Shown: positions 50,117-59,187, counted from the stretch's first letter. The stretch: 64,000 nucleotides of DNA from Mycolicibacterium austroafricanum (GCF_902705885.1 NZ_CACSIP010000004.1:607-64606), one strand, 5' to 3'. The notes: a model not told the origin generated them from the sequence alone. Made by a program: numbers and translations.

Positions 50117-53070
50117 CGGTCGTCTGCCTCCAAGTCAAAATCTCCCGCGTGGCGGAGAAGAAACTCGCCGAAGATTGGTATCGCGAGGCACAGTTGCTTG
50201 CCCTCGAGACGCATATATCCGCGGTCTGTTAATTCGGAGACGGCGTCCGTTCGTCCAATGGCAACCGCCTCCTCGACCGGCATGCCTTTGCGGCCGCGGT
50301 TCGCGAAATGGGCGAGGATGCGACGCTCGCCGTCGCTGAACAAGTCCCTGCGCCGGCATTCGGCGATGCGCATGCCGACGGTGGACTGCAATGGCAGCGC
50401 GAGGAAAGGGTCTGCGGTGACGATGTTGTCGAGCACGTCGTTGATCAAGTCACGGTCAACGACGGCGTAGCCTTCCTCTGCTACGAACCAGTTCTCGAGC
50501 TGAGCCCGCAAGCGTCCCCAGAAGTAGGGCCGGTAACCGACTCGCTCGGCGACCGCATCCGTGAACACCTTCGGCAACACGACGGGCGCTTCGAGCGGAA
50601 CCACTGTGCCACCGCTGTTCTCGCAGTCATGTAGTGGTGGGCAGAAGTATGTCAGGCCGTCTCTCCAAGTCAGATCCTCTCGGCACTCGACGAACTCCCA
50701 CGTTTCCAGATCGCTCGACGAACGATGAAACCGTTGCACAGTTGCGATTACTGCGAGATTCTTCCATCGCAGCTTTCCCAGCCGCGTTGCCAGCCGGCGC
50801 AGCTCGGAGTCAGGTTCGGCGCTCAGCAACGTGTCGAATTCGTCGAGCACGATTCCAAACAGTTTCCCGTCGAGGTGGTCATCGATATGGCGCAGGACAT
50901 CTATCGGGTCTAATGCCGAGAATTCGCCCAGCGAGCAGTTTTTCACCGATATCCGTTCCGCCATGACTGCCGCCCACCGTTCGGTATAGCCGTCTGGGCG
51001 AGTCCCGTCGACGTCGCTGAACATGTCGATGACCACGAAGTCAGACAGCGCACCGCTCGATGTCGCGCGCCGGCATGCGTGCACCGCAAGCGTCGTCTTT
51101 CCGGCCCTTCTGGGACCGAAGATGGCTATCGGGGGACGCACATCGATGCCGGCCCGCATGATGCCCGACAGCCGGATAAGTTGATCTCGCCGTCCGCGGA
51201 ATAGATCGGGATCGATCCACTCGGAATCGCACATGGAGCCGCCTGCCTCGGAGCTCCGCTTCTCCAATGGCACGTGCTTGCGGCTCTCACCGACGACTAC
51301 GGAGACCGACGCCGCCTCTTTCTCAAGGTCGTTGAGCCAGACCGGGCTGGTCGTGAACTTCGTCGCGCGTTCGATATCGAGCGTGAATTCGGAAAGTTCG
51401 GCTGTGAAGCCGCCGAGTTCGACGAGAGCACGTGAGCTGGGGCTGGTGTTAACGGCGACGAGCCGGGGTGGCAGGTTGGGCGGATAATCCATCAAGACGG
51501 TGATTTCATTGATGCTCGCCCGGTCCGCCTCCGCGAGCGTGGCGTATTGATCGACGACTTCAGCGATCTCCGGAACCGGCGTCAGCACCTGGACTGCCCG
51601 ACGCGCTTCCACTGGGTTGAAGTACAGCTTCTCGCATGCCCGGGCGAGGTCATTCATCAATTGCGGTGTAGTTTCGATCGCGTCGACCAACTCCCGAGGC
51701 AGCACGTAGCGGGCGGTCATCACCGCAAGGTTGACGTCGACGAAGTTCCTCCGGGAGTTCTCCTTGACACCAGGACGCCCCGACACCCGGACATAGGTGT
51801 TGCGTGGGCGGACGAGCGCCAGCGTGGTGACGAGGTCCCCGTTGGAAAGTGCGATCTTTAGGAGACGCCCTTTGGGCCTGACTTCGACGTAGTACTCGAG
51901 CCAGGGGGCGAACCGAACCAGGAGGTCCAGTCGGTCGAGTGCCTTCGGCGTCAACTTGCGGCCATCGAGCCCGAGGCGGGATTGGTATGGGCGAACGGCC
52001 TGCTGCGTAACCCATTCGAAGATCAGGTTGCAGATCCGCGACGTCACGCCCGGGGCATTAATTGCATTTGCGCCCGCGTGCGCCCGCAAATAGCACGTCA
52101 TCGCGTCGGCGAACCTCCTCGCCTCCGACTCCAGCTCATAATCATCGACATGACGTTCGGCTGAGGCATGGCACGCACAACTGATCAGATATTCGGCAGC
52201 GAGAATCGCGGCTGCCGTCTTGCCTTGTCTCATCTGAATCATGGCTTCGAAATCGGGTTGATAGGTGCGGGCGAACCACAACGGTCGATCCGCGACATCC
52301 CACGGGTCCATGAGCAACTGCTGGATGAGCTGTACAGCTTCCATCCGCGCATCTGCATCGTCGGCCGGGGCGGTCAAGAGGCTCTGCGAGATCTTGAACG
52401 CGCGGCTCACCGCCTCGTCGAGAGACACGCTGTCGGGCACCAGCGTCTTAACCTGTGGTGTGATCAGCATGCGCTGGCCATCCGACCAAGCCAATGTGCC
52501 GAGGGCGTGCACGACTGAGTCGACACACGACTCAAGAGAATAGGTCTGAGCTGCTGCGGGCCAGTACTCCACGGTGATCGAATGGCCGGGACGGTCTGCG
52601 AACGCAACCACAAAATGTATGGTCGCTGCATCAGCCTCGGTGAAATGTTCGGCGGTCTCGCCGATGACGAGGTTCGCATCTTGGGAGGTGACGGGCAGAG
52701 TCCGCCAAGCGTCGTCATGGCTTGCATACACTTCGCAGCCGGGCAGGGCAGCGGGAGGGCGAGGACGCAACCGAGTGATCCGCTCGGTTAGGAAATCGCC
52801 GACGTGATCGCTCCTAATCCGCTGCGCTGATTCTCCGCTACGAGTGATCAACGATCGGTGAAACACGCCGCTGGTCGTTTCGGCGAGAACCAACCGATCG
52901 CCGGCGACGTCGTGGGCGGCGAGTGCTTGATTCGGGGTCACGAAGGGGCCGTTGTCGTTATGGTTCGCGAGATAGAAGTCCGCCCGGCTACGAGGCTTTC
53001 GCTGCACTCGGAACGTCTCGACGCGCCGGGGGAGTCTGACCGGCCCGGCGGGTCGGATGTCTGTCGTCAC
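50113..53070 (-). CDS. 985-aa protein with C-terminal STAND-like P-loop NTPase
   Basis: The start GTG 53070 overlaps the upstream stop as GTGA. Residues 1-615 show no family I recognise (all soluble). Residues ~620-985 resemble the archaeal/AAA_16-like STAND NTPases: linker FRGRRDQLIRL, Walker A GPRRAGKTT (652-660), Walker B FGIVLDEFDTLL (Asp743/Glu744), sensor-like LAVIATVQR, GYRPYFWGRL in place of the family GGxPxxxQxL, then a winged-helix-like tail (SDGERRILAHFANRG). Such proteins usually switch upon binding a trigger through a non-conserved region. Middle gene of the operon; defence role inferred. Confidence 0.8.
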   Translation of the reverse strand: MTTDIRPAGPVRLPRRVETFRVQRKPRSRADFYLANHNDNGPFVTPNQALAAHDVAGDRLVLAETTSGVFHRSLITRSGESAQRIRSDHVGDFLTERITRLRPRPPAALPGCEVYASHDDAWRTLPVTSQDANLVIGETAEHFTEADAATIHFVVAFADRPGHSITVEYWPAAAQTYSLESCVDSVVHALGTLAWSDGQRMLITPQVKTLVPDSVSLDEAVSRAFKISQSLLTAPADDADARMEAVQLIQQLLMDPWDVADRPLWFARTYQPDFEAMIQMRQGKTAAAILAAEYLISCACHASAERHVDDYELESEARRFADAMTCYLRAHAGANAINAPGVTSRICNLIFEWVTQQAVRPYQSRLGLDGRKLTPKALDRLDLLVRFAPWLEYYVEVRPKGRLLKIALSNGDLVTTLALVRPRNTYVRVSGRPGVKENSRRNFVDVNLAVMTARYVLPRELVDAIETTPQLMNDLARACEKLYFNPVEARRAVQVLTPVPEIAEVVDQYATLAEADRASINEITVLMDYPPNLPPRLVAVNTSPSSRALVELGGFTAELSEFTLDIERATKFTTSPVWLNDLEKEAASVSVVVGESRKHVPLEKRSSEAGGSMCDSEWIDPDLFRGRRDQLIRLSGIMRAGIDVRPPIAIFGPRRAGKTTLAVHACRRATSSGALSDFVVIDMFSDVDGTRPDGYTERWAAVMAERISVKNCSLGEFSALDPIDVLRHIDDHLDGKLFGIVLDEFDTLLSAEPDSELRRLATRLGKLRWKNLAVIATVQRFHRSSSDLETWEFVECREDLTWRDGLTYFCPPLHDCENSGGTVVPLEAPVVLPKVFTDAVAERVGYRPYFWGRLRAQLENWFVAEEGYAVVDRDLINDVLDNIVTADPFLALPLQSTVGMRIAECRRRDLFSDGERRILAHFANRGRKGMPVEEAVAIGRTDAVSELTDRGYMRLEGKQLCLAIPIFGEFLLRHAGDFDLEADDR

Positions 53071-54407
53071 GAATGCGTCGCCCCCTTCATGTCATGATCT
53101 GCGATTCTCCAGTGAGCCGGCGTGGGTCCCGTCTGCTTCTCTGGCGGCACGATGGTCACGTCCATCAACACTTCGGGTTCCGCGATGATGGCCGCGGGCC
53201 GGTCGGAAACAACCACGAGCGGTGTACGTGGGTCGTCGACTTGGAAATGCTCAGCAGTCGGCAGCCATCGTCGAACGCGCCGCCCTGAGATCGCGAAATA
53301 AGCTCGGACAGAGTTGGTTAAGTGAAAAACCGCGACGGCCAGATCGGCTGGCGACGTGCCGGAAGCCATCAGCGTGGACTCCACGCTCTGGAGGTCGAGC
53401 AGCATAAGAGGTTCCGGGCGCAGGTAATCGCGGATCGCGGAGGGTAGGCGCAGAAGGGGTAGGGGCGTCTCCATGTCGGCGGACGCGTTCAGTACGGGTA
53501 AGGCGTACTTGCTCACCGGGTCTGCCCCACGCTGGATGTCGGTGAGGATGCGGACCCAAGCTCTGCGCTCGTTGTTGTTGTGCCTCGCCGCGACACCGGG
53601 AAGGAGCGTCTTGTTGAGCAACGGACCGACGCAGTCGGACAGATTTATCTGGGTGAGGTCGGGGTCGACACCCGCCGCGGTGACGCGCCGGGCCACCGCG
53701 ACCAGCAGGCCGGGCCATCCTCCGCAGGCGTGGACTATTTCCTCGATGCCAGTCGAAGTCAACGTCCTGACCAGCGCGCGGCTATGTTCGGCGTCGAGAA
53801 ACGGGAAGGAACATACATTGGTAATGAGGCGCTCGACGTCCCCAGAAACCCTGAGGAGTCCAGGTTTGTCTCGACGGTGATCGTGTATATACCCGACGAA
53901 CATGTCGGTGGTCGGGAATCGCGTCACCATGATGAGGCCCAACCGGGCGCTCACCCGATCGAAATGGTCGCGCTGGGCGTTCCTCACCCACTGTTGAAGT
54001 TTTTCCAGGGCGTCGAGGTCGACATACGCTTGAAAGTTCTCCTGCGCGTCATCCCAATGGTCGAGTGTGAGAACAACGCGTGCGTCGGGATACTTCTCCT
54101 CAAGGAGTCGGGGCACGTCTCCAAGCCGGTCTGAACGTATAGGTTCTGCGAGGCCGAGAATGCCGGTCAACTGCTCCCAGAAGCCGTCAGAAGTACGTGC
54201 GCCGGGTGAGCGCAACAGATCCCAATACCTGTAGACAACCCGTTTATGGGAATGCGGTTGGTGCAGGGTGAGCTCTTTGAAGAACGACGATTTGCCACTG
54301 TCGACCGGGCCGATGATCAGCAACTCCGGAATTGGCGCCGCAGCAATGTGCCGCCACAGCCATCTGACATGGTCTGCGTATACCGGCATCGGGGTTTGCT
54401 GCTGCAC
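53067..54407 (-). CDS. 446-aa P-loop NTPase, first gene of the cargo operon
   Basis: Start GTG 54407 (ATG 54389 possible; weak Shine-Dalgarno either way). Walker A GPVDSGKSS (33-41), Walker B VVLTLDHWDD (Asp116), sensor-like LIMVTRF (158-164) and the GxP-like motif CGGWPGLLVAVARR (228-241) place it in the STAND/AAA_16-like group. Residues ~250-446 are unknown. Its stop overlaps the 985-aa gene (GTGA). A 12-bp inverted repeat lies ~120-185 nt upstream. With the next gene it forms a two-NTPase pair of unknown function. Confidence 0.8.
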   Translation of the reverse strand: MQQQTPMPVYADHVRWLWRHIAAAPIPELLIIGPVDSGKSSFFKELTLHQPHSHKRVVYRYWDLLRSPGARTSDGFWEQLTGILGLAEPIRSDRLGDVPRLLEEKYPDARVVLTLDHWDDAQENFQAYVDLDALEKLQQWVRNAQRDHFDRVSARLGLIMVTRFPTTDMFVGYIHDHRRDKPGLLRVSGDVERLITNVCSFPFLDAEHSRALVRTLTSTGIEEIVHACGGWPGLLVAVARRVTAAGVDPDLTQINLSDCVGPLLNKTLLPGVAARHNNNERRAWVRILTDIQRGADPVSKYALPVLNASADMETPLPLLRLPSAIRDYLRPEPLMLLDLQSVESTLMASGTSPADLAVAVFHLTNSVRAYFAISGRRVRRWLPTAEHFQVDDPRTPLVVVSDRPAAIIAEPEVLMDVTIVPPEKQTGPTPAHWRIADHDMKGATHS

Positions 54408-54527
54408 CGACTCAGGCTACAGCGCAGAAGGTTGATCTCGACGACATAACGCGACCATCTCACATCGGCGTCCAAGCGGTCTGCCACCGCGTGCCTTGTT
54501 GCCGGGCTTGTGTCGGGAGTACTGAAT

Positions 54528-54591
54528 TGTTGACGACGGGTTGGGTTCAAGTCAACGTCGCAACTGGCCTAGTTTTCAACCGTCGTCAACA
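54528..54591. promoter_or_regulatory. 12-bp inverted repeat upstream of the NTPase operon
   Basis: TGTTGACGACGG (54528-54539) and its exact reverse complement CCGTCGTCAACA (54580-54591) are separated by 40 bp, ~120 nt upstream of the first NTPase gene. Could be operator half-sites of the operon. The TGACGAC core is shared with the presumed integrase arm sites, so an integrase or excisionase role is also possible. Confidence 0.55.
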
Positions 54592-54988
54592 TGAATCAGG
54601 CGGCATCGTCGGGACTCCGGCAACACGAACTTGTTCGTGACATTGGCCGCCAGATGAATCAGCGACGCCCTCAAGCGCGCAACCCCACCGGCAGTCCTCG
54701 CGGGATACAGTCGGGTCCAGCGTGATCAGCTACGTTAGCTGTAAGAGCCAATCTCACGCACCAGCGTCCCAGCACCCAAGGTTCCGCGCGGGTTCCCGCA
54801 GACCTCCGCAGGTCAACTGAAATTCGCCCACTTGGTCAGCATCAAGACCAGGGCGCCTTGTGGCGCAGCGCGGGTCTGGGCTGGCCAAGCTCCCTGCCGG
54901 CGCACGCATCGATTCGCTGAAGTCAGCCGCAAAACGTCGGGGATAGACCGCAAACCGTCAGCTTCAACCCTACGCAGGCGCCTATGGG
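54592..54988. other. Non-coding right part of the island
   Basis: About 400 nt between the inverted repeat and the right-hand arm sites without a convincing gene. It includes a 6-bp-stem hairpin CACGAACTTGTTCGTG at 54624-54639. Open frames here are shadows. Confidence 0.45.
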
Positions 54989-55019
54989 TGACGACAATTC
55001 TGACGACAACCCTGACGAA
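54989..55019 (+). repeat. TGACGACA repeats, probable integrase arm sites (right)
   Basis: TGACGACA at 54989-54996 and 55001-55008, and a degenerate TGACGAAA copy at 55013, spaced 12 bp apart and ~75-105 nt inside attR. Same core and orientation as the left-end repeats. Confidence 0.55.
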
Positions 55020-55093
55020 AGGTGCACGCCCAAACGACGGCCATGACAGCCCGAAAGCGGTCCTGCGTTCCTGGTCACGCCTTCTGCCTGGTC

Positions 55094-55135
55094 CTGGCAG
55101 TGTGGGGGTCAGGGGTTCGAATCCCCTTAGCTCCA
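55094..55135 (+). repeat. attR: 42-bp copy of the tRNA-Ala 3' end
   Basis: Exact copy of 45109-45150. The 5' half of a tRNA is absent upstream, so it is not a second functional tRNA. It marks the right boundary of the island; chromosomal DNA resumes at 55136. Confidence 0.92.
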
Positions 55136-55235
55136 ACAGGTAAGAGGAAGTTCAGGGAATTGATCGCGCCAGCTGGCGTCGCGTAGGTTTTCAGCGATCA
55201 ACCCGAGACCGACGCAGCACTCAACGAAAGCCATC

Positions 55236-55493
55236 ATGTCCGAGGACCAGATCTCCAACGTTCCACCGAATCAACTCTCCATTGATCCGAGAAGCCCTGT
55301 CTATGACGAAGAGGTGCTCAGCCGGGACGTGGGTATTCGCTTCAACGGCGTCGAGAAAACCAATGTTGTCGAATACAACGTGGCTGAGGGTTGGGTGCGT
55401 GTCGAAGTTCCCACCGCCAAGGATCGTCGCGGAAATCCTATGGTCGTCAAGCTCAGCGGCGCGGTCGAGCCCTATTTTCGCCTCGCGAAATAG
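55236..55493 (+). CDS. DUF3297 family protein
   Basis: 85 residues: PNQLSIDPRSPVYDEEVLSRDVGIRFNG, VEYNVAEGWVRVEVPTAKDRRGNPM, and ending SGAVEPYFR. I recognise the DUF3297 pattern, common as a single small gene in proteobacteria and actinobacteria; function unknown. First gene after the island, so probably part of the original tRNA-Ala neighbourhood. Confidence 0.8.
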   Translation: MSEDQISNVPPNQLSIDPRSPVYDEEVLSRDVGIRFNGVEKTNVVEYNVAEGWVRVEVPTAKDRRGNPMVVKLSGAVEPYFRLAK

Positions 55494-55634
55494 CGGGTGA
55501 CGCACCGCGTATCCGCTGCTAGCAGCGGAGGGAGCGATGAGAGGCTCGAAGGTCTCCAGCGCCTCATCGGCGCCTTCTTCCCGAGCGGCTTTCCGGTGTC
55601 CTGCGAGTGACAATTCTCTGGCAGTCGGCTTTCC

Positions 55635-57554
55635 ATGCGGCGGGACGCGTCACTCGCAGGGAAGATGGTTCCCGTGCGCCCGCACCCCTCGTCGCTGTCA
55701 CACGTTGCCCGTGCCGTCATCGTGACCGCATCGGTTGCGGGCTTCATCGGAGGGTGTGACAGAGATCCGGAACCGGCGCCGGCATCGGCTGAGCCGGCCG
55801 GCTCGCTGGAGCTGCTCACCGACCCTTTCCTCCAACAGCCCGCCGACGGTGCGATCGAGGTGGCCTGGTTCACCGAGTACGCCGGCGACTCACATCACGT
55901 GCTCGTCGGCGGACCAGTCGGCACGATGTCCGAAGCCGAATTGCGTGAGGCGATCGCACGCGGTGACGGACCCGGAATCATGGTGTTCGCAGCGGAATCC
56001 GTCCAGCTCTCGCGGGTGGCCGAGGACGGCGACTCGGAGCTGCCCGCCGACCGGAAGCCGGCGACCGGCATCGTCGCGAGGGACGTATTTCGTCACCACG
56101 CCAACGTCACCGTGCCGGGAACCGACCGGCAGCCGTACCGTGTCGTCAGCACCCGGGGTGACGGCCTGGCCGGGTCGGGCACCTTCAGTCTTCGCGGGCC
56201 ACTGGGTTCCGGCGAGCGGGCGGTCATCATGCTGACCTCGGATCATCAGGGGAAAGTCAATACTCCCGCCAACCTCGAGTTGGCGGCGCGGACGATCATC
56301 GCGGAGCTCGGGCAGATCGATGCCGTATTCGCACCCGGCGACCTGGTCAACACCCCCGATCGAGCCTCCGAATGGTTCGACGACCAGCGGGGGTCGGCTT
56401 TCTTTCCGGGTCTTCAGGGCAACGGCGGGCGCGAGGCGACCGACGGCAAGATCTACCGCGGCGGCGAGGTGATCCAGCACGCGCCGTTCTACCCGGCGAT
56501 CGGTAACCACGAGGTGCAGGGGCGCAGGGCAGGGCACAATTCGCTCGACGATTCCTTCAACAACGCGGTGCCGCGCGCGGTAGCCGAAGCCGAGTACGAG
56601 AAGGTCTCCGATGTCGTCAACCCGAACGGCGATTCGGCAGTCAAAGCCCAATGGATCGAGGATAATTCGTTCTCCACCACCACCTACGAGGAGATCTTCT
56701 CGCTTCCCACGTCTGGCCCCGGCGGGCCGCGGTATTACGCCACCACCGTCGGTGACGTGCGTCTGGTGTCCTTGTTCGCCACCCGCATTTGGCGCCCCAC
56801 GACGGCCGACCGTGATCCTGTCAGCCGCGCCGACACCAGCCGCTACCAGGAAGCACCAGCCGACCTCGCTGATCCGCTGGCCCAGGGCTACGGCGAGTTC
56901 ATCTTCGAAGACCTCGCCGTCGGTTCGCGGCAGCACGAATGGCTGGTCGAGGAACTGAATTCGGCGGCGTTCAACGACGCCAAGTACACGGTGGTCATGA
57001 TGCACGAGGGGCCACACGGCCTCGGCGACAACGCGATGCCTCCGTTTGCGCACCCGCAACGGATCGAGGAGCCTGCGGATGGTGCGGCGCTCGGCGGAGT
57101 CCGCTACGAATATCCGGCAGCCGAGAACGTCATGGTGCGCGACCTCGAGCCGGTGTTCGAGCAGGCTGGAGTCGACCTGGTCTTCAACGGTCACAGCCAC
57201 CTGTGGAACAGGTTCGTCTCTCCGGACGGGGTGAACTACCTCGAGGCGTCCAACACCGGCAACAGTTACGGCGCATTCCACCCACTTTCAGGCGAGAGCC
57301 GCCCGGTTCCACCCGCTCCGTGGGACCCCGAAAACTATCTGGCGCAAGGGAGTCCCGGCGGGCTTGATCCGGTGGTGCCGACAATCTCTCCGCTTCGTGA
57401 TGCTGACGGTCGTCCGCTGCCGTACATCGCCGACAACGATGTGGTCGTGTTCCAGGCGTTCGACACCGGTACCGGCATCGTGACGAGTTGGTATGTGGAT
57501 ATGCGCGATCCACAGGCTACGGCGGTCAAGTTCGATGAGTTCAGCCTGCTCTGA
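55635..57554 (+). CDS. Metallophosphoesterase lipoprotein (purple acid phosphatase-like)
   Basis: 639 residues from ATG 55635 (ATG 55665 possible). A signal peptide with lipobox IGGC (Cys41) predicts a membrane-anchored lipoprotein. A fibronectin-like N-terminal part precedes the calcineurin fold: TSDHQG, APGDLVN, AIGNHE, MMHEGPHG, NGHSHLWNR, which supply the two-metal ligands. Likely releases phosphate from extracellular esters. It ends at the strong hairpin shared with the convergent porin-like gene. Confidence 0.85.
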   Translation: MRRDASLAGKMVPVRPHPSSLSHVARAVIVTASVAGFIGGCDRDPEPAPASAEPAGSLELLTDPFLQQPADGAIEVAWFTEYAGDSHHVLVGGPVGTMSEAELREAIARGDGPGIMVFAAESVQLSRVAEDGDSELPADRKPATGIVARDVFRHHANVTVPGTDRQPYRVVSTRGDGLAGSGTFSLRGPLGSGERAVIMLTSDHQGKVNTPANLELAARTIIAELGQIDAVFAPGDLVNTPDRASEWFDDQRGSAFFPGLQGNGGREATDGKIYRGGEVIQHAPFYPAIGNHEVQGRRAGHNSLDDSFNNAVPRAVAEAEYEKVSDVVNPNGDSAVKAQWIEDNSFSTTTYEEIFSLPTSGPGGPRYYATTVGDVRLVSLFATRIWRPTTADRDPVSRADTSRYQEAPADLADPLAQGYGEFIFEDLAVGSRQHEWLVEELNSAAFNDAKYTVVMMHEGPHGLGDNAMPPFAHPQRIEEPADGAALGGVRYEYPAAENVMVRDLEPVFEQAGVDLVFNGHSHLWNRFVSPDGVNYLEASNTGNSYGAFHPLSGESRPVPPAPWDPENYLAQGSPGGLDPVVPTISPLRDADGRPLPYIADNDVVVFQAFDTGTGIVTSWYVDMRDPQATAVKFDEFSLL

Positions 57555-57585
57555 AGCGCTGCTGACGACGGTTCGCGCGACGAAA

Positions 57586-57612
57586 CGGCCCCCTCGTTCG
57601 GCGAGGGGGCCG
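57586..57612. terminator. Bidirectional rho-independent-type hairpin
   Basis: Perfect 11-bp stem CGGCCCCCTCG/CGAGGGGGCCG with a TTCGG loop, 32 nt after the phosphoesterase stop and 19 nt before the end of the convergent porin-like gene. No U-tract, as usual in mycobacteria. Confidence 0.85.
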
Positions 57613-57630
57613 CTCGTCGATCAGTCCGGG

Positions 57631-59130
57631 CTACTTGTCGCTGTCGGACTTGTCACTGCCCGACTTGCTGTCGGACTCGCTGCTGTCGGACTTGGCGCTC
57701 CCCGACGTGCTGCTCTCAGACGTGCTGTCGGACTTGCCGTCTGACTTCTTGTCGCCGGACTTGCGGCTGTCCGTCGACGTGTCGTCGTCGGAGTCCGCGG
57801 CGTCCGCCGCGTCGTCGGACGCATCCGACTCATCGGCTGCGCTGTCATCGGCTGCGCTGTCATCGCCGGCCTCATCCTCGGCGCCCTCAGCGGCGTCGTC
57901 GTCGGCCTCCGCCTCAGTGCTTTCGTCGGCCTCGTCGGCCGGGGTGGCGTCTTCCTCTGTGCCTTCCTCGGATTCCTCCTCGGTCACCTCGTCTTCGGCG
58001 GTGACCGGGACCTCTTCACCGGCCGGAACGGTTTCGGCCTCTTCGGCGCCTTCCTCTGTCGATTCGGCACTGACGTTCACCGCCACCAGCTCACCGTCGG
58101 CGGCAAGCTCGGTCGACGACACCTGGGGCAGCTCGTCGTTCGTCGTCTCGGTGGACTCGGTCTCCGAATCCTCCTCGGCCGCCGCGGCGAGCGCCGCGGC
58201 GATCGTCTTCGGGAGTTGGACGAAGAACGCGTCGATAGGTCCACCCTCGGAGAAGATGCCCGGGAACGTCTCCCACTCCGGGGAGATGCTCGCCTGGTAG
58301 CCGTTGAGGAAGGCGTTGAGCACCTTCGCGGGTGCGTTGATCACCTCGCTGACCGCGGTCACCCAGTCGCCTTCGTACAGCGACCCGGAGATGACGTTCA
58401 TGATGTCTGTCAGCTGGTAGATCGCGGTGAGCGGCGGGCCGAGCAGCGAGTACGCGTAGCCGGTTGTCGTTGTGTCGCCCACGAACAGCGCGTCGAGGAC
58501 GGTCGCGACGGTCGGCGCGCCGAAGTCGCGCGCGATCTGGCCGGGGATCTCGAACGCGGGCGCCAGCGGCCACGCCGAATAACCCAGGCCGAAGATGCCC
58601 CAGCCCGCCACCTTCGCGAACGCCTGGGTGAACTGACCTTGCAGCACGAAGTCCCACGCCTCTTCCAACGCCACCGGCAGTTGCGCGAAGTGGTCGGTCA
58701 GGCCCGCGTTCGCTTCCTCGAGACCCGCGCCGATGGTGGCGGCATAGGTGGGCAGGTTGGTGAAGAACTGCTCCAGCCCGGGGAACGGGTTGAAGACCGC
58801 TTCGGCGATCTCGGTGTACAGCGACGAATTGGAGATGATCTCCCAGGTCGCGGGCAGGCCGTCGGTGAAGAACTCGTTGCCTCGGGTCCCGACGTTCTCG
58901 ACGGTGTTGGTGACGGTCTCACCGATCACGCCGATCGGATCGATCCACGCCGCGAGCTCCACAGCCCGGTCCTGCGCGGCAGGCAGTGTCGGCGCCACCG
59001 GGTTGATGGCGATGACCGAGGCCCCCGCGATTGCGACGCCGGCAAGCAGCAATCTCTTGTCGCGGGGGGTAGAGGGCGACGGCGCAGACCAGAAACTGCG
59101 GTCTGCGTCGGCACGAAGGGCTAATTGCAC
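57631..59130 (-). CDS. Secreted porin-like (GjpA-type) protein with extreme acidic Ser/Asp/Glu tail
   Basis: 499 residues. N-terminal membrane/signal segment RLLLAGVAIAGASVIAINPVAP. A middle domain ~60-310 (WIDPIGVIGETVTNTVENVG, PFPGLEQFFTNLPTY, TTTGYAYSLLGPPLTAIYQLTD) resembles mycobacterial proteins annotated as outer-membrane porin GjpA. From ~315 the chain is almost only Glu, Asp, Ser, Thr and Ala, with repeated DDSAAD and SDSKSGSDKS units. The start ATG 59130 lies 58 nt downstream of a possible IdeR box. The porin label is tentative. Confidence 0.68.
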   Translation of the reverse strand: MQLALRADADRSFWSAPSPSTPRDKRLLLAGVAIAGASVIAINPVAPTLPAAQDRAVELAAWIDPIGVIGETVTNTVENVGTRGNEFFTDGLPATWEIISNSSLYTEIAEAVFNPFPGLEQFFTNLPTYAATIGAGLEEANAGLTDHFAQLPVALEEAWDFVLQGQFTQAFAKVAGWGIFGLGYSAWPLAPAFEIPGQIARDFGAPTVATVLDALFVGDTTTTGYAYSLLGPPLTAIYQLTDIMNVISGSLYEGDWVTAVSEVINAPAKVLNAFLNGYQASISPEWETFPGIFSEGGPIDAFFVQLPKTIAAALAAAAEEDSETESTETTNDELPQVSSTELAADGELVAVNVSAESTEEGAEEAETVPAGEEVPVTAEDEVTEEESEEGTEEDATPADEADESTEAEADDDAAEGAEDEAGDDSAADDSAADESDASDDAADAADSDDDTSTDSRKSGDKKSDGKSDSTSESSTSGSAKSDSSESDSKSGSDKSDSDK

Positions 59131-59187
59131 GGCGAAACTCCTGAATAGTCACAAAGGGACGGGAGGCCACTACGGGCCAACCGGAGG

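Larger units (their letters stand above)
45109..55135. mobile_element. tRNA-Ala-inserted 10-kb genomic island
   Basis: A perfect 42-bp direct repeat of the tRNA-Ala 3' end bounds the region (45109-45150 and 55094-55135). Immediately inside the left end are a tyrosine integrase (decayed) and an excisionase-like gene. Further in are a MobF relaxase remnant and a three-gene NTPase/pentapeptide operon. Base composition inside looks less GC-rich than the flanks (not measured). Inferred: a former integrative, perhaps conjugative, element now immobile by itself. Confidence 0.9.

Noticed and set aside
54624..54639. CACGAACTTGTTCGTG palindrome as an operator
   Set aside because: Short 6-bp stem in a non-coding stretch far from the operon start; no second copy seen, so no role claimed beyond noting it.
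55094..55153. Second tRNA-Ala gene at the right end of the island
   Set aside because: Only the 3' 42 bp are duplicated; acceptor 5' strand and D-arm are absent.
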